Notes: a model not told the origin generated them from the letters alone. Counted from the first letter of the stretch, positions 14,114-27,841 are shown. The stretch: 42,308 bases of DNA from Gemmatimonadaceae bacterium (GCA_035533015.1 DATLUQ010000055.1:1-42308), one strand, 5' to 3'. Made by a program: numbers and translations.

Positions 14114-15367
14114 TCACGCACGCACGAGCCGGGAGTGCCTGTCGGGCACGACCGGCTTTCGCGTCTCCGGCGGTGATGCGCGGACGGCGCGGCCGCCCAT
14201 AGCGCGGGCGGTCTGCTCGAGATCTTGCAGGACGTTCATGAACGTGATGAACGCATCGTACGGCGTGTCGTACGGGCTGAAGTACTTGTGGACGTCCCCG
14301 TCGTTCGACCATTTGGTGCAGATGTAGTAGAGGTGGTCACTCGTGGTCAAACGGCGCCAGACCGACAATAGATGCGCATCCCCCGCGGCGGCGACTGCGG
14401 CTCCGACCTGGAACAGGCGGTCGCGCGCCGCCTCCTGCAGTGGGTTTCCCAGCCACGCCGTCACCCCGCGATCCTCGTCCGCCCACGACGTGGGTCGGGG
14501 GAACGACAGCGTGCCGACCGGCGCGCGTTCGGCGAGCGTGGACGGATGCACGAACCGGAGCCCCCGGCGCCGGCAGGCGTCGGGCAGGTGCCGCAGAAAC
14601 TCGAAGATTCCGGTGTCGGCCCATTGGTGTTCGCCGAATGTCTCGTAATCCAGAAAGAGATGGATGCTGTCGCCGGGCGAGGCGGCCAACCAGTCGGCGT
14701 AGGTTTCAGCGGTCAGTGGCCAGCGGGCCCAGTCCCGGTTGGAGAACCGGAAGCCGACATCGTCGCTCAGGCGATGGTTCCGCGGCAGCAGCCGCAAGCC
14801 CGGGGCGGACGCGGCCGCGTATACATGGTTCGCCGAACGCCACCCAAGCACCTGGTCCGCCCCCTCCACCATCATGCCCGTATACCCGAGGCCCTCGATG
14901 GTCGGGGCCAACTCGTCGAAGTAGATGAGTTCGGTATTCCGGAACACACGCGGGCGCTGATGAAAGTGGCGCGCGATTGTGCGGCGATGGAGAAGGACCT
15001 GTTCGCGAAACTCCGCCGGCTGCCCGAGGCTGGCCAGACTGTGGTAGGACGTCTCCGACAGGAGTTCCACGCCGCCGGTGCCGACGACCCGTTGGAAGCT
15101 CTCCAGGACGTCGGGAGCCGTATCGGACATCTGCTCGAGGACCGTGCCGCTCAGGCTCAACGCAAAGCGGAATTCCCCTTCGCTCTGCCGGATCAGCTCG
15201 CCGAGCAGGCCGTTGGTGGGCAGATAGCACTTGTCGGCGACCCGCCGCAGCAACTCGCGATTGCGCTGGTCGTCGAAATAAGCCTGCCCGGTGCCGATGT
15301 CGAAGAACCGGTAGCGGCGCAGCCGGAACGGCTGGTGCACCTGCGCATAGATGCAGATGTCACGCAT
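14114..15367 (-). CDS. Glycoside hydrolase family 57 protein (alpha-amylase-like)
   Basis: The 417-residue protein begins 'MRDICIYAQVHQPFRLRRY', where the H-Q-P of region 1 of GH57 is visible. Region 3 'RNTE146LIYF' supplies the likely nucleophile, and region 4 'FLD240YETFGEHQ' the likely acid/base. GH57 enzymes cleave or transfer alpha-1,4-glucans with retention. This subgroup resembles archaeal alpha-amylase-like members that are paired with a GT4 synthase gene, as here. The ATG at 15367 starts exactly at the conserved N-terminus and overlaps the GT4 stop by 8 bases. The tail after about residue 395 is not conserved-looking. Confidence 0.9.
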   Translation of the reverse strand: MRDICIYAQVHQPFRLRRYRFFDIGTGQAYFDDQRNRELLRRVADKCYLPTNGLLGELIRQSEGEFRFALSLSGTVLEQMSDTAPDVLESFQRVVGTGGVELLSETSYHSLASLGQPAEFREQVLLHRRTIARHFHQRPRVFRNTELIYFDELAPTIEGLGYTGMMVEGADQVLGWRSANHVYAAASAPGLRLLPRNHRLSDDVGFRFSNRDWARWPLTAETYADWLAASPGDSIHLFLDYETFGEHQWADTGIFEFLRHLPDACRRRGLRFVHPSTLAERAPVGTLSFPRPTSWADEDRGVTAWLGNPLQEAARDRLFQVGAAVAAAGDAHLLSVWRRLTTSDHLYYICTKWSNDGDVHKYFSPYDTPYDAFITFMNVLQDLEQTARAMGGRAVRASPPETRKPVVPDRHSRLVRA

Positions 15368-16607
15368 TGGCCGCTCCGGCGTGCGCCGCGATAGCCCGTT
15401 GATACACCGCTTCGACCCGCCGCGCCGGTTCGCCAAGGGAGAACCGCGGGCCCGCCACCTCGTCGCGCCCGCGCACGGCGAGTTGGTCGCGCAAGTCGCG
15501 GTGGCCCAGGAGGCCGACCACGGTGCGCGTCATCTCGTCGAGATCCCAGAAGTCGATCTTGATGGCATGCGTCAGCACCTCGGCGACGCCGGCGGTCGGC
15601 GGCACGATACACGGCGTGCCGGCCCGGAGACTCTCGAGCGCGACCAGTCCGAACGGTTCGCTCACCGACGGCATGACGCACACGGTGGCCATCTGGAACG
15701 CCCGATCCACCTCGACACCAGCCACGGCGCCCGCGAAGTGGACCCGATGCGCGATGCCCATTTCGGCCGCGCGCGTGACCATCCGCGGCACCAGATCACC
15801 GGTGCCGGCGACCACGAAGTGGGCCTCCGGGACGAGGGCGGCGACCCGGCCGGCGACATCGAGAAAGTACTCCGGACCCTTCTGCCGCGTGACGCGCCCG
15901 AGAAAGAGCACGATCGGCGCGTCCGGCGGCAGCGGACTGGCCGGTCCCGCGTCCCAGCGTTCGTATTCGTCGTCGATGCCCCAGTGGACCGCCGTGACGT
16001 GATCCGCGGGAACGCCATAGCGGCCGACGGCCTGCTGCTTGAGGGCCCGGCTGTTGGTGATGACGTGATCCGCAGCCTGGAGGCCGTCCCGCTCACGGGC
16101 CACGATCCACTCGTTCGCGCCGTCGCCCGCGCGATCGAACTCAGTGGCATGCAGATGGGCGACGAGCGGCTTGCCCGACACCGCGCGGGCGGCGACTCCA
16201 GCGGCGTAGGTGATCCAGTCATGCGTGTGGATGACGTCGTGCGGTTCGTCCTGCGCGATCGCTCCCGCAATGCCCGTCAGGCGGTCGACTTCCGCGAACA
16301 GGTTCGCGCCGTAGACCGCGGTGCCTTCCGTTCCCGCCAGGTGGGCACGCGACGTCAGGTAGAAGTCGCTCCCGCCGTACGGCTGCGCCGGCGACGGGAT
16401 CCGGATGTGCCGGACCCGATGGCGCCCCCAAGTGGCGCTGACCAGTCGCAGACCGGCGATCTGCGGCTCGCCTACCGGGAACGGCACCACCAGCGTCACG
16501 GCGACGCCGCGGTGCACCAGGCCCTTCACCAGACCGACGGTCGCCGTCGCCAAGCCGCCGCTCAGGTGCGGAGGAAACTCCCAGCCAAACATGAGAACTC
16601 GTATCAC
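15360..16607 (-). CDS. GT4-family glycosyltransferase (glycogen/alpha-glucan synthase-like)
   Basis: The 415-residue protein has the N-terminal 'VLMFGWEFPPHLSGGLATATVGLV' and 'HTHDWITYAAG' of starch/glycogen synthase-like GT4 enzymes. It also has the nucleotide-sugar domain 'VLFLGRVTRQKGPEYFLDVAGRVAAL' and the E-x7-E motif in 'EPFGLVALESLRAGTP'. It would extend alpha-glucans from a nucleotide sugar in the cytoplasm. The start is a GTG at 16607 giving (M)IRVLMFGWEF; a longer reading to 16724 would run into the divergent promoter region. Coupling with the GH57 gene points to a joint role in making or remodelling a storage alpha-glucan. Confidence 0.88.
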   Translation of the reverse strand: MIRVLMFGWEFPPHLSGGLATATVGLVKGLVHRGVAVTLVVPFPVGEPQIAGLRLVSATWGRHRVRHIRIPSPAQPYGGSDFYLTSRAHLAGTEGTAVYGANLFAEVDRLTGIAGAIAQDEPHDVIHTHDWITYAAGVAARAVSGKPLVAHLHATEFDRAGDGANEWIVARERDGLQAADHVITNSRALKQQAVGRYGVPADHVTAVHWGIDDEYERWDAGPASPLPPDAPIVLFLGRVTRQKGPEYFLDVAGRVAALVPEAHFVVAGTGDLVPRMVTRAAEMGIAHRVHFAGAVAGVEVDRAFQMATVCVMPSVSEPFGLVALESLRAGTPCIVPPTAGVAEVLTHAIKIDFWDLDEMTRTVVGLLGHRDLRDQLAVRGRDEVAGPRFSLGEPARRVEAVYQRAIAAHAGAANA

Positions 16608-16696
16608 AGGGCCGCTGCCTTTCAGAGCGAGAAGAGCGGGACGCCGCGTCGCCGCTGCACCCCAACGTGGCTTCACAACCGCCGATAGTGCCGGTT

Positions 16697-16722
16697 GGTT
16701 CCGTTTGTTTCCGAGCGGAACC
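16697..16722. promoter_or_regulatory. Inverted repeat in the divergent GT4 / glucosidase control region
   Basis: GGTTCCG (16697-16703) and CGGAACC (16716-16722) form 7-bp arms with 12 bases between, 30 bases before the glucosidase start and 90 bases before the GT4 start. It sits in the only control region for both the minus-strand glucan genes and the long plus-strand sugar array, so it is a candidate operator for a sugar-responsive repressor. No regulator gene is adjacent. Confidence 0.4.
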
Positions 16723-16751
16723 ATTCATCGGTGTCGTTGGTTGCCGACCAC

Positions 16752-19423
<2,672 letters not shown>

Positions 19424-19427
<4 letters not shown>

Positions 19428-20434
19428 TTCTCGCCTGCGATGTCGGGGGCACCAAGACCAACGTGGCGCTCTTCGAGCGCAACGATCGCGCGTGGCGCAT
19501 GGTGCGGATGGATTCGTACCCCAGCCACGACCAGGGTTCGTTGCACGAGATCATCGCCGCCTTCGTCGGCGATGCGTCGCTCCAACTCGAGGCCGCCGGA
19601 TTCGGCGTCGCGGGGTCCGTGTCGGGAGACCGGGCGGACACCACGAACCTGCCATGGGCGGTGGACGGGCGCCGCCTCGCCCGCGTGCTGGGGATCAACC
19701 GCGTTTCCCTGCTCAACGACGTCGAGATCCAGGCATGGTCGCTGCTCGCGCTCGAACCGACCGACCAGGTGACGCTGCAAGCCGGCCCGCGTGGCGCCGG
19801 CAATCTCGCCGTGATCGCGGCGGGCACCGGGCTCGGCATGTCGGCCCTCGTGCGCGGCACCGGCGCCACCCGCTCGCTCGCCAGCGAGGGCGGCCACGCC
19901 GACTTCGCACCGAGCGACGAGACTGACCTCGCCCTCCTACGGTATTTACGAAAGCGGTTCGGCCACGTGAGCGCCGAGCGCGTGCTCTCGGGCCCGGGAC
20001 TCCACAACGTCTACGAGTTCTTTCGTGATCGGGACGGCGGCACGGAGCCGTCCTGGCTGGCCGCTGCGATCGCGGCGGGCGACCCCGCTGCGACGGTGGC
20101 CCACGCGGCCATGGACGGCAGCAGTGCCCTCGCGGAGCAGGCGGTCCTCCACTTCCTCGGTGCGTATGGCGCCGAGGCCGGCAACTGGGCATTGCGGACC
20201 ATGGCGACCGGCGGCGTGTGGTTGGGCGGCGGCGTGGCGCGCAAGCTGCTCGTGGGGCCGGCGGGAACGCCCGACGCCTGGCAGGCGCGGGCCCGCGACG
20301 CCTTTCTGGCCCGGTTTCGCGACAAGGGACGGCTCAGCGGGATTCTCGACGCGATGGCCGTCCACGTGATCGTCTGCGATGAGGCGCCGCTGTTGGGGGC
20401 GGCCCACTTCGCGCTCTCGGAGATCGGCCGTTGA
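19424..20434 (+). CDS. glk: Glucokinase
   Basis: The 336-residue enzyme phosphorylates glucose with ATP to glucose 6-phosphate. The ATP-binding 'LACDVGGTKTNVALFE' is at the N-terminus. The sugar-binding 'TNLPW' and 'LLNDVEIQAWSLLAL', the second phosphate motif 'VIAAGTGLGMSAL' and the family block 'SEGGHADFAPSDETDLALLRYLRKRFG' follow. The ATG at 19424 is preceded by GGGAGGA and overlaps the glucosidase stop. It takes glucose released by the upstream glucosidase and feeds zwf downstream. Confidence 0.93.
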
Positions 20435-20469
20435 GGCCGTCACGGTCAACACCAGAGGAAGACAGGTAT

Positions 20470-21480
20470 ATGCAAATTGGAATGATCGGCCTCGGACGCA
20501 TGGGTGCGAACATGGTACGCCGGTTGCGCCGGCGCGGACATGACGCGGTCGTGTTCGACCGCGCCCAACCGTCGGTGGAGGCCCTCGTCCGGGAAGGCGC
20601 CGAGGGCGCGACCTCCCTCGCCGACCTTGCGCGGCGGCTCGACGCGCCCCGGGTAGTGTGGCTGATGGTGCCGGCGGCGGTGGTTGACGCGACGATCGCC
20701 GAGTTGGCCCCGTTGCTGGCGCCCGGCGACATCATCGTGGACGGCGGGAACTCTTACTACGTCGACGACCTACGACGCGCGCACGACCTGGCCGCCCACG
20801 GCATTCACTATGTCGACGTTGGCACGAGCGGCGGCGTCTTCGGGTTGGAGCGCGGCTACTGCCAGATGATCGGCGGCGAAACCGACATTGTGCGGCACCT
20901 GGATCCCATCTTCGCCGCCCTGGCGCCACCGAAGGAATCGGCGCCGCCCACGCCGGGCCGCGAGGGAAGATCCGGCACCGCCGAATTGGGCTACCTGCAC
21001 TGCGGGCCGTCCGGCGCCGGGCACTTCGTCAAGATGGTGCACAACGGCATCGAGTACGGCATCATGGCAGCGTATGCCGAGGGGCTGAGCATTCTGCGCC
21101 ACGCCAACGTGGGACGCGCGCCACAGGAACACGACGCCGAGACGACGCCTCTCCGCAATCCGGAGCACTACCAGTACGACCTCGACGTCGGTGAGGTCGC
21201 CGAGGTGTGGCGGCGTGGCAGTGTCGTGTCATCCTGGCTTCTCGATCTGACGGCCGAAGCGCTGCTCGGCGCCCCCGATCTATCGAGTTACGCGGGCCGC
21301 GTCTCCGATTCGGGCGAAGGACGCTGGACAGTCAAGGCCGCCATCGATGAGGCGGTGCCAGCCCCCGTGCTCACCACCGCACTCTACCAACGGTTCTCCT
21401 CGCGCGGCGAAGCCGACTATGCCGACAAGATCCTGTCCGCCATGCGGGCCGCCTTCGGCGGCCACCGGGAGAAGCCATGA
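20470..21480 (+). CDS. gnd: 6-phosphogluconate dehydrogenase, decarboxylating (short GntZ/YqeC type)
   Basis: The 336-residue protein has a Rossmann start '[30 protein letters not shown]', then '[47 protein letters not shown]' and the catalytic block '[22 protein letters not shown]' (Lys and His-Asn-Gly). It oxidises and decarboxylates 6-phosphogluconate to ribulose 5-phosphate. The short length (about 300-340 rather than 470) marks the YqeC-like form, often NAD-preferring, but the cofactor is not proven here. A small insertion ('[19 protein letters not shown]') precedes the catalytic block. Its stop overlaps zwf by four bases. Confidence 0.92.
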   Translation: MQIGMIGLGRMGANMVRRLRRRGHDAVVFDRAQPSVEALVREGAEGATSLADLARRLDAPRVVWLMVPAAVVDATIAELAPLLAPGDIIVDGGNSYYVDDLRRAHDLAAHGIHYVDVGTSGGVFGLERGYCQMIGGETDIVRHLDPIFAALAPPKESAPPTPGREGRSGTAELGYLHCGPSGAGHFVKMVHNGIEYGIMAAYAEGLSILRHANVGRAPQEHDAETTPLRNPEHYQYDLDVGEVAEVWRRGSVVSSWLLDLTAEALLGAPDLSSYAGRVSDSGEGRWTVKAAIDEAVPAPVLTTALYQRFSSRGEADYADKILSAMRAAFGGHREKP

Positions 21481-22847
21481 CGCCGCCGCGGTCCGGAGCG
21501 CTGGTCTTCTACGGAGCGACCGGCGACCTCGCGTACAAGAAGATCTTCCCTGCCCTCCAGCGCATGGTGAAGGCCGGCGTCCTGGACGTGCCGGTGATCG
21601 GCGTGGCACGTCAGGGCTGGTCGCTCGACCAGCTCCAGGCCCGGGCCCGCGAGAGCGTCGTCCAACATGGCGGCGGCGTCGATCCGGTGGCGTTCCCCAC
21701 GCTTATGCGCCTGCTCCGCTATGTGGAGGGCGACTACGCGGCGCCAGGGACCTTCGACCAACTGCGGCGTGAACTGGGCGACGCCACACACGCCCTGCAC
21801 TACCTGGCCATCCCCCAGTCGCTGTTCGAGGTGGTGATCAGCCAGCTCAACCGCACCGGCTGCGACCAGAGCGCGCGCCTCGTCCTCGAAAAGCCGTTCG
21901 GCACCGACCTGGCCTCGGCCCGGCAACTCAATGGCATCCTGCACCGATGCTTCGACGAGTCCGCGATCTTCCGCATCGATCACTACCTGGGCAAGGAAGC
22001 CGTGCAGAATCTGGTCTTCTTCCGCTTCGCCAACACGTTTCTCGAGCCGATCTGGAACCGGCGTTACGTCGAGAACGTGCAGATCACCATGGCCGAGCCG
22101 TTCGGCATCAAGGGGCGCGGCGCGTTCTACGATCAGACGGGAGCGATCCGCGACGTCGTTCAGAATCATCTGCTCCAAGTGCTCTCCAACATCGCTATGG
22201 AACCGCCGCCGCGGAGCCACGACACCGAGACCCTGCGCGACGAGAAGGTCAAGGTGCTCAAAGCCATCGCGCCACTCGACCCCCGCCACGTGGTGCGCGG
22301 CCAGGTCCGCGGCTATCTCGACGAACCGGGCGTGGCGCCGGGGTCTCGCACCGAAACGTTCGCCGCGCTCCAACTCCGCATCGAGTCGTGGCGTTGGGAC
22401 GGCGTGCCGTTCTTCATCCGCACGGGCAAGAGCCTGCCCGCGGCCTGCACCGAAGTCGTGGTCAAGCTGCGCCGCCCCCCGCCGGTCGCGGGCGTGCCCC
22501 TGGTCTCGAATCACGTGCGCTTTCAACTCGGTCCGGCGTTCCAGATCGGGCTCGGCGCGACCGTCCGCGAACCCGGGCTTCCGCAGGGCCACCCACTCGA
22601 ACTGCTGGCCACGCACGACCACAAGGGCGCGGAGACCGATCCCTACGCCGAGTTGCTGGGCGACGCGATGCGTGGCGAGACGTTCCGCTTCGCGCGCCAG
22701 GACTATGTGGAGGAGGCGTGGCGCATCGTCGATCCGATTCTCGACGTCGCGACATCACCCATCATCTACGAACCCGGGTCGTGGGGCCCCGCCGAAGCGC
22801 TGAAGCTGGTGCCGGGCGGATGGGCGGAACTCCCGAGGAGATCATAG
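21477..22847 (+). CDS. zwf: Glucose-6-phosphate 1-dehydrogenase
   Basis: The 456-residue enzyme oxidises glucose 6-phosphate to 6-phosphogluconolactone, the first step of the oxidative pentose phosphate pathway. Visible landmarks are '[22 protein letters not shown]' (coenzyme site), '[14 protein letters not shown]' and the active-site '[21 protein letters not shown]'. Further on are '[29 protein letters not shown]' and '[12 protein letters not shown]'. It is slightly shorter than the usual 480-500 residues but all core blocks are present. It overlaps gnd (ATGA), and the histidine phosphatase follows 3 bases later. Confidence 0.95.
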   Translation: MTPPRSGALVFYGATGDLAYKKIFPALQRMVKAGVLDVPVIGVARQGWSLDQLQARARESVVQHGGGVDPVAFPTLMRLLRYVEGDYAAPGTFDQLRRELGDATHALHYLAIPQSLFEVVISQLNRTGCDQSARLVLEKPFGTDLASARQLNGILHRCFDESAIFRIDHYLGKEAVQNLVFFRFANTFLEPIWNRRYVENVQITMAEPFGIKGRGAFYDQTGAIRDVVQNHLLQVLSNIAMEPPPRSHDTETLRDEKVKVLKAIAPLDPRHVVRGQVRGYLDEPGVAPGSRTETFAALQLRIESWRWDGVPFFIRTGKSLPAACTEVVVKLRRPPPVAGVPLVSNHVRFQLGPAFQIGLGATVREPGLPQGHPLELLATHDHKGAETDPYAELLGDAMRGETFRFARQDYVEEAWRIVDPILDVATSPIIYEPGSWGPAEALKLVPGGWAELPRRS

Positions 22848-22850
22848 ACC

Positions 22851-23444
22851 ATGTCTGACGCGCACCCGACACTCTGGCTGTGCCGCCACGGCGAAACGCC
22901 CTGGACGGTGCTCGGCCGCCACACCGGCCGCACTGACGTCGCGCTCACCCCACGAGGCGAGCGGCAGGCGGTGGCGCTCGGCCGACGCCTCGCGTGTCGG
23001 CCATTCGCCCTCGTACTCACCAGTCCCCTCGTGCGCGCGCGCGACACCTGCCGGCTCGCGGGCTACGGCGACACGGCGGTGATCGAACCCGACCTGCAGG
23101 AGTGGGACTACGGCGCGTATGAGGGGCTGACCACCCAGGAGATTCGGGTCGAACAGCCGGCGTGGACCAACTGGAAGGACGGCGCTCCGCTCGGCGAGAG
23201 CCCCACCGACGTGGGGCGCCGGGCGGACCGCGTGATCGCGCGGGTGCGCGGCATCGACGGCGACGGGGCGGTGTTCGCCCACGGCCACCTGCTGCGCGTG
23301 CTCGCCGCCCGCTGGCTCGGCCTCCCGCCGAGCGCGGGCGCCCTGTACGCGCTCGACACGGCGTCGGTCAGCGTCATGGGTTTCGAGCGGGAGCAACGCG
23401 TGATCCACCACTGGAACGAGATCTGCCATCTGGAGGAGGCGTGA
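22851..23444 (+). CDS. Histidine phosphatase family protein
   Basis: The 197-residue protein has the phosphohistidine motif L-C-R-H-G-E-T ('LWLCRHGETPWTVLGRHTGRTDVALTPRGERQAVALGRRL'), 'VLTSPLVRARDTCRLAG', 'LQEWDYGAYEGLT' and the second catalytic histidine in 'GAVFAHGHLLRVLAARWLG'. It is a phosphatase or mutase of the phosphoglycerate-mutase superfamily acting on small phosphate esters. Placed between zwf and pgl, it may dephosphorylate a sugar phosphate of this pathway; that link is inference from position. The stop overlaps pgl by one base (TGATG). Confidence 0.9.
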   Translation: MSDAHPTLWLCRHGETPWTVLGRHTGRTDVALTPRGERQAVALGRRLACRPFALVLTSPLVRARDTCRLAGYGDTAVIEPDLQEWDYGAYEGLTTQEIRVEQPAWTNWKDGAPLGESPTDVGRRADRVIARVRGIDGDGAVFAHGHLLRVLAARWLGLPPSAGALYALDTASVSVMGFEREQRVIHHWNEICHLEEA

Positions 23445-24142
23445 TGCGCGAGGAAACCCTGCCGGACGCGGAATCCGTGGCGCACCGGGCCGCCCAGGTC
23501 ATCGCGGAGGACGCGCGACGTGCCGTAGCGGCGCGTGGCCGGTTCCTGCTGGCCACGAGCGGCGGCACGACACCCTGGCGCATGCTGCGCCTGCTCGTCG
23601 ACGAGGACGTGCCCTGGTCGCAGGTGCACCTGTTCCAGGTGGATGAGCGCGTCGCGCCGGAGGGCCACCCCGATCGCAACCTGACGCACCTGCGGGAGTC
23701 CCTGTTAGCGCACCTCCCGGTGCCGCCCGCCGGCATATATGCGATGCCGGTGAACGCGCCCGACCTCGAGCGTGCCGCGGCGGAGTACGCCGCAACGCTA
23801 CACAATGAAGCGGGAAATCCACCGGTGCTGGACCTCGTGCACCTCGGCCTCGGCGAGGACGGTCACACCGCCTCCATCGTGCCGGGCGATGCCAGGCTCA
23901 CCGCCGCGACCGCCGATGTCGCGGCCACAGCGACGTACGCGGGCTACCGGCGGTTGACACTCACCGTGCCGGCGATCAATCGCGCGCGAGCAATTCTGTG
24001 GGTCGTGACCGGCGCCGCGAAGGGGCCGGCACTCGCGCGCCTGCGCCACGCCGACCGGCTCGTCCCGGCCGGGCGCATCCGCCGCGACGGCGCCACCATT
24101 CTCAATGACGCGGCCGCCGATCTGGCGTCGCTCTCACGCTGA
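23444..24142 (+). CDS. pgl: 6-phosphogluconolactonase
   Basis: The 232-residue enzyme hydrolyses 6-phosphogluconolactone to 6-phosphogluconate, linking zwf to gnd. Family landmarks are '[18 protein letters not shown]', '[33 protein letters not shown]', '[21 protein letters not shown]' and '[14 protein letters not shown]'. The ATG at 23444 has GGAGGAGG upstream and overlaps the preceding stop by one base; the open frame to 23162 is inside the histidine phosphatase gene. Confidence 0.93.
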   Translation: MREETLPDAESVAHRAAQVIAEDARRAVAARGRFLLATSGGTTPWRMLRLLVDEDVPWSQVHLFQVDERVAPEGHPDRNLTHLRESLLAHLPVPPAGIYAMPVNAPDLERAAAEYAATLHNEAGNPPVLDLVHLGLGEDGHTASIVPGDARLTAATADVAATATYAGYRRLTLTVPAINRARAILWVVTGAAKGPALARLRHADRLVPAGRIRRDGATILNDAAADLASLSR

Positions 24143-24152
24143 CCGAGGCCCC

Positions 24153-26204
24153 ATGCCGCTCCAGACCGATATCGACCAACTCTCCATCGCGACGATCCGC
24201 ACACTCTGCATCGACGCCGTGCAGCAGGCGAACTCTGGCCATCCGGGCACCCCAATGGCCATGGCGCCGGTGGTCTATGCGCTCTGGCAGCGGGTGCTGC
24301 GATTCGACCCCGACGATCCGATCTGGCCCAATCGCGACCGCTTCGTGCTGTCCATGGGCCACGCGTCAACGCTGCTCTATAGCCTGCTCCATCTGACCGG
24401 CACCAGGGCGGTGGACAGCGACTACGAGCGACTCGGTCACGTCGCCGTGTCGCTCGACGACCTCCGGCGGTTCCGTCAACTCGAGAGCCGCTGTCCCGGG
24501 CATCCCGAGTATCACTGGACCTCTGGCGTGGAGACGACGACGGGGCCGCTCGGCCAGGGCGTGGCCACCAGCGTGGGCATGGCCATCGCCGAGCGCTGGA
24601 TAGCCGCCAAGTTCAACCGCCCGGGGTTCGACCTCATCGACTACGACGTGTACGCGCTGGCCGGTGACGGCTGCATGATGGAAGGCGTATCCGGCGAGGC
24701 GGCGTCCCTCGCCGGTCATCTCGGGCTCGGCAACCTTTGCTGGATCTACGACAACAACCGGATCACCATCGAAGGGAGCACGTCGCTCGCCTTCTCCGAG
24801 GACGTCGCCACGCGATTCATCGCGTACGGGTGGAACGTCACGCGCGTCGGCGACGCGAACGATCTGGAGATGCTGTCGCGGGCCCTGGCCACGTTCAAAC
24901 GCACCACGGGGCGGCCCACGCTCATCATCGTCGATAGCCACATCGGCTATGGTTCGCCCAACAAGCAGGATTCGCACTCGGCCCACGGCGAGCCGTTGGG
25001 CCAGGAGGAGGTGCGCCTCACCAAGCGCGCGTATGGATGGCCGGAAGACGCCCAGTTCATGGTGCCCGACGAGGTGCGCGCGCACTTCGCGCGCACCATC
25101 GGGGCCCGCGGAGCCGGCCTGCGCGCGGAATGGACCAAAGGGTTCGCACAGTACCGCGCGCAACACCCCGATCTCGCCGATGAGTTCGATCGCATGCAAC
25201 ACCGCCTGTTGCCGGACGGGTGGGATCGGAACGTACCCGAGTTCCCGGCCGACCCCAAAGGGGTCTCGGGGCGCGACGCGTCGGCGCAGGTGCTGAACGC
25301 CATCGCCGCGAATCTTCCGTGGCTGGTGGGCGGATCGTCGGACCTCGCACCCTCCACCAAGACGCGGTTGACGTTCGACGGCGCCGGTGACCTCTCGGCC
25401 GCGAATCCAGCCGGCCGGAACTTCCATTTCGGGGTGCGCGAGCACGCCATGGGCTCCATTCTCAACGGACTCGCGCTCTCCAAACTGCGGGCGTTTGGGT
25501 CGCAGTTCCTGATCTTCAGCGACTACTCGCGCCCCACGCTCCGGCTGTCGGCGCTCATGGAACTGCCGGTCATCTACATCTACACGCACGACTCCATCGG
25601 TGTCGGCGAGGACGGCCCCACCCACCAGCCCGTGGAGCAGATCGCGTCGCTCCGTGCCATTCCGGGCCTGCGCGTGTTCCGTCCAGGCGACGCCAATGAG
25701 GTGGTCGCCGCGTGGCGCGCCATCGTCCCGCTCCGGCATGAACCGGTGGCGCTCGTGCTCTCCCGGCAGGCATTGCCCACGCTCGATCGGTCGCGCTACG
25801 CGTCGGCCGACGGCGTGGCCCGCGGGGCGTACGTCCTCGCCACGGCGCCGGACGGCCCACCCCAGGTGCTGCTCCTCGGAACCGGCAGCGAGGTGTCCCT
25901 CTGTGTGGCCGCGCACGAGCGCCTCATCGCCGAGGGCATTCGCAGCCGCGTCGTCAGCATGCCGTGCTGGGAGCTGTTTGAGGAGCAGGACCAGGCGTAC
26001 CGCGACGCCGTGCTCCCGCCCGGCGTCACGGCGCGCGTCGCCGTCGAACAGGCCTCGACCTTCGGCTGGGAACGCTACACCGGCCTCTCGGGGCGCGTCA
26101 TCGGCATGCGATCGTTCGGGGCTTCGGCCCCCCTCAAGGAATTGCTCACGAAATTCGGATTCACGGTGGACGCCGTCGTGGCCGCCGCCAAGGAGATGCT
26201 GTGA
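24153..26204 (+). CDS. tkt: Transketolase
   Basis: The 683-residue thiamine-diphosphate enzyme interconverts pentose and hexose/triose phosphates. It has the N-terminal '[20 protein letters not shown]', the ThDP/Mg motif '[41 protein letters not shown]' (G-D-G ... N-N), '[19 protein letters not shown]' with the catalytic Glu, and '[37 protein letters not shown]'. The ATG at 24153 has GAGG at good spacing. It is translationally coupled to pgi (GTGA overlap). Confidence 0.95.
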   Translation: MPLQTDIDQLSIATIRTLCIDAVQQANSGHPGTPMAMAPVVYALWQRVLRFDPDDPIWPNRDRFVLSMGHASTLLYSLLHLTGTRAVDSDYERLGHVAVSLDDLRRFRQLESRCPGHPEYHWTSGVETTTGPLGQGVATSVGMAIAERWIAAKFNRPGFDLIDYDVYALAGDGCMMEGVSGEAASLAGHLGLGNLCWIYDNNRITIEGSTSLAFSEDVATRFIAYGWNVTRVGDANDLEMLSRALATFKRTTGRPTLIIVDSHIGYGSPNKQDSHSAHGEPLGQEEVRLTKRAYGWPEDAQFMVPDEVRAHFARTIGARGAGLRAEWTKGFAQYRAQHPDLADEFDRMQHRLLPDGWDRNVPEFPADPKGVSGRDASAQVLNAIAANLPWLVGGSSDLAPSTKTRLTFDGAGDLSAANPAGRNFHFGVREHAMGSILNGLALSKLRAFGSQFLIFSDYSRPTLRLSALMELPVIYIYTHDSIGVGEDGPTHQPVEQIASLRAIPGLRVFRPGDANEVVAAWRAIVPLRHEPVALVLSRQALPTLDRSRYASADGVARGAYVLATAPDGPPQVLLLGTGSEVSLCVAAHERLIAEGIRSRVVSMPCWELFEEQDQAYRDAVLPPGVTARVAVEQASTFGWERYTGLSGRVIGMRSFGASAPLKELLTKFGFTVDAVVAAAKEML

Positions 26205-27790
26205 ACACCACGCAGTTATGGGATCGGTACCGGGAACGGCTGTGCATCGTGGACGCCCTTGGGCTGTCGCTGGACATCTCGCGCATGCGCTTCGACGACG
26301 GATTCCTGGAGCGGATGGCGGCGCCGATGGCGCGGGCGTTCCAGGCCATGGAGGCGCTCGAACAGGGCGCCGTGGCCAACCTCGACGAGCAGCGCCGCGT
26401 GGGACACTACTGGCTGCGCGCGCCCGAACTCGCGCCCGAGGCCGCCATCACCGACGCGATCGTCGCGGTCCAGCAGCAGGTGCGTGCGTTCGCCGCGGAC
26501 GTGCACGCAGGCCGCGTGGCACCCGTCCGCGCGGAGCGTTTCCGCCACGTGCTCGTGATCGGCATCGGCGGCTCGGCCCTCGGGCCGCAGCTCGTGGGCG
26601 ACGCGCTCGGCACCGCCAGCGATCCGCTGGCCGTACACTTCTTCGACAACACGGACGCTGACGGCATGGCGCGCACGCTGGCGCGCCTGGGCGACGGGCT
26701 GGCCAGCACGCTCACCCTGGTCATCTCCAAGTCCGGCGGCACCAAGGAAACCCGCAACGGCATGCTGATCGCCGCCAAGGCGTACGAGGGTCTGGGCCTC
26801 CCGTTCCCGCGCCACGCGGTGGTGGTTACGGGCGCCGACAGCGCCCTCGACCGTACGGCGCGGGCCGACGGGTGGCTGGCGCGGTTCCCGATGTGGGACT
26901 GGGTGGGCGGTCGCACGTCCGTGCTCTCGGCCGTGGGGCTGCTTCCCGCCGCGTTGCAGGGGTTCGACATCGACGCCATGCTGGGCGGCGCGCGCGACAT
27001 GGACGTGGCCACGCGCCACCCCGCCGTGGCCCGCAATCCCGCCGCGTTGCTCGCGCTCATGTGGCACCACGCGGGCGGCGGCACCGGCGCCAAGGACATG
27101 GTGGTCCTGCCCTATCGGGATCGCCTGCTCCTGTTCTCGCGCTATCTCCAGCAGTTGGTCATGGAATCGCTCGGCAAGGAACGCAATCTCGCCGGCGAGA
27201 TCGTACACCAGGGGATCGCGGTGTACGGGAACAAGGGCTCCACCGATCAACACGCGTATGTGCAGCAGCTGCGCGACGGCGTGGACAACTTCTTCGTCAC
27301 GTTCATCCAGGTGCTGCACGACCAGGCCGGGACCCCGCAGGAAGTCGAGCCCGATACCACGTCGGGCGACTATCTGCTCGGATTCCTGCTCGGCACCCGC
27401 GAAGCCCTGTTCCAGAACGGCCGTGAGTCCGTCTCCATCACCGTCCCCGACGTCAGCGCCCGGACCCTCGGGGCGCTGATCGCGCTCTATGAACGGGCCG
27501 TCGGTCTCTATGCCTCGCTGGTCGGTATCAACGCCTACCATCAGCCAGGCGTGGAGGCCGGGAAGACGGCGGCGACCGCGGTGATCGCGCTGCAGCACGC
27601 TGTGCTCGGCGCGCTCCGCCGCACGCCGGGCACGTCGCGCACCGCCGCCCAGTGGGCAGCGGCGGCGGACGCGGCCGATCAGTCCGAGACGGTCCACAAA
27701 GTGCTCGAACACCTGGCGGCGAATGGTCGCGTCGTGCGCACGCCCGGCGGCCCCACCGATTCACGGTATGCACTGCCGCAGGTGCGCTGA
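26201..27790 (+). CDS. pgi: Glucose-6-phosphate isomerase
   Basis: The 529-residue enzyme interconverts glucose 6-phosphate and fructose 6-phosphate. Landmarks are '[18 protein letters not shown]', '[20 protein letters not shown]', '[18 protein letters not shown]', the active-site region '[31 protein letters not shown]' and '[10 protein letters not shown]'. The start is GTG at 26201 overlapping the tkt stop. It returns fructose 6-phosphate made by transketolase and transaldolase to glucose 6-phosphate, so the array can run as a cycle. It is followed by tal, with which pgi is fused in some bacteria. Confidence 0.95.
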   Translation: MNTTQLWDRYRERLCIVDALGLSLDISRMRFDDGFLERMAAPMARAFQAMEALEQGAVANLDEQRRVGHYWLRAPELAPEAAITDAIVAVQQQVRAFAADVHAGRVAPVRAERFRHVLVIGIGGSALGPQLVGDALGTASDPLAVHFFDNTDADGMARTLARLGDGLASTLTLVISKSGGTKETRNGMLIAAKAYEGLGLPFPRHAVVVTGADSALDRTARADGWLARFPMWDWVGGRTSVLSAVGLLPAALQGFDIDAMLGGARDMDVATRHPAVARNPAALLALMWHHAGGGTGAKDMVVLPYRDRLLLFSRYLQQLVMESLGKERNLAGEIVHQGIAVYGNKGSTDQHAYVQQLRDGVDNFFVTFIQVLHDQAGTPQEVEPDTTSGDYLLGFLLGTREALFQNGRESVSITVPDVSARTLGALIALYERAVGLYASLVGINAYHQPGVEAGKTAATAVIALQHAVLGALRRTPGTSRTAAQWAAAADAADQSETVHKVLEHLAANGRVVRTPGGPTDSRYALPQVR

Positions 27791-27841
27791 CCCACACCCC
27801 GCATACACGCCCAATCGGCCTCCTCACACACCGGATGTCCC

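Noticed and set aside
15351-16688. Long plus-strand open frame opposite the GT4 gene
   Set aside because: It is an antisense shadow caused by high GC at codon position 3: arginine/histidine-rich, no family sequence, while the minus strand has a complete glycosyltransferase.
26216-27712. Long minus-strand open frames opposite pgi, tkt and the debranching gene
   Set aside because: They mirror well-supported plus-strand enzymes and show no domain features.
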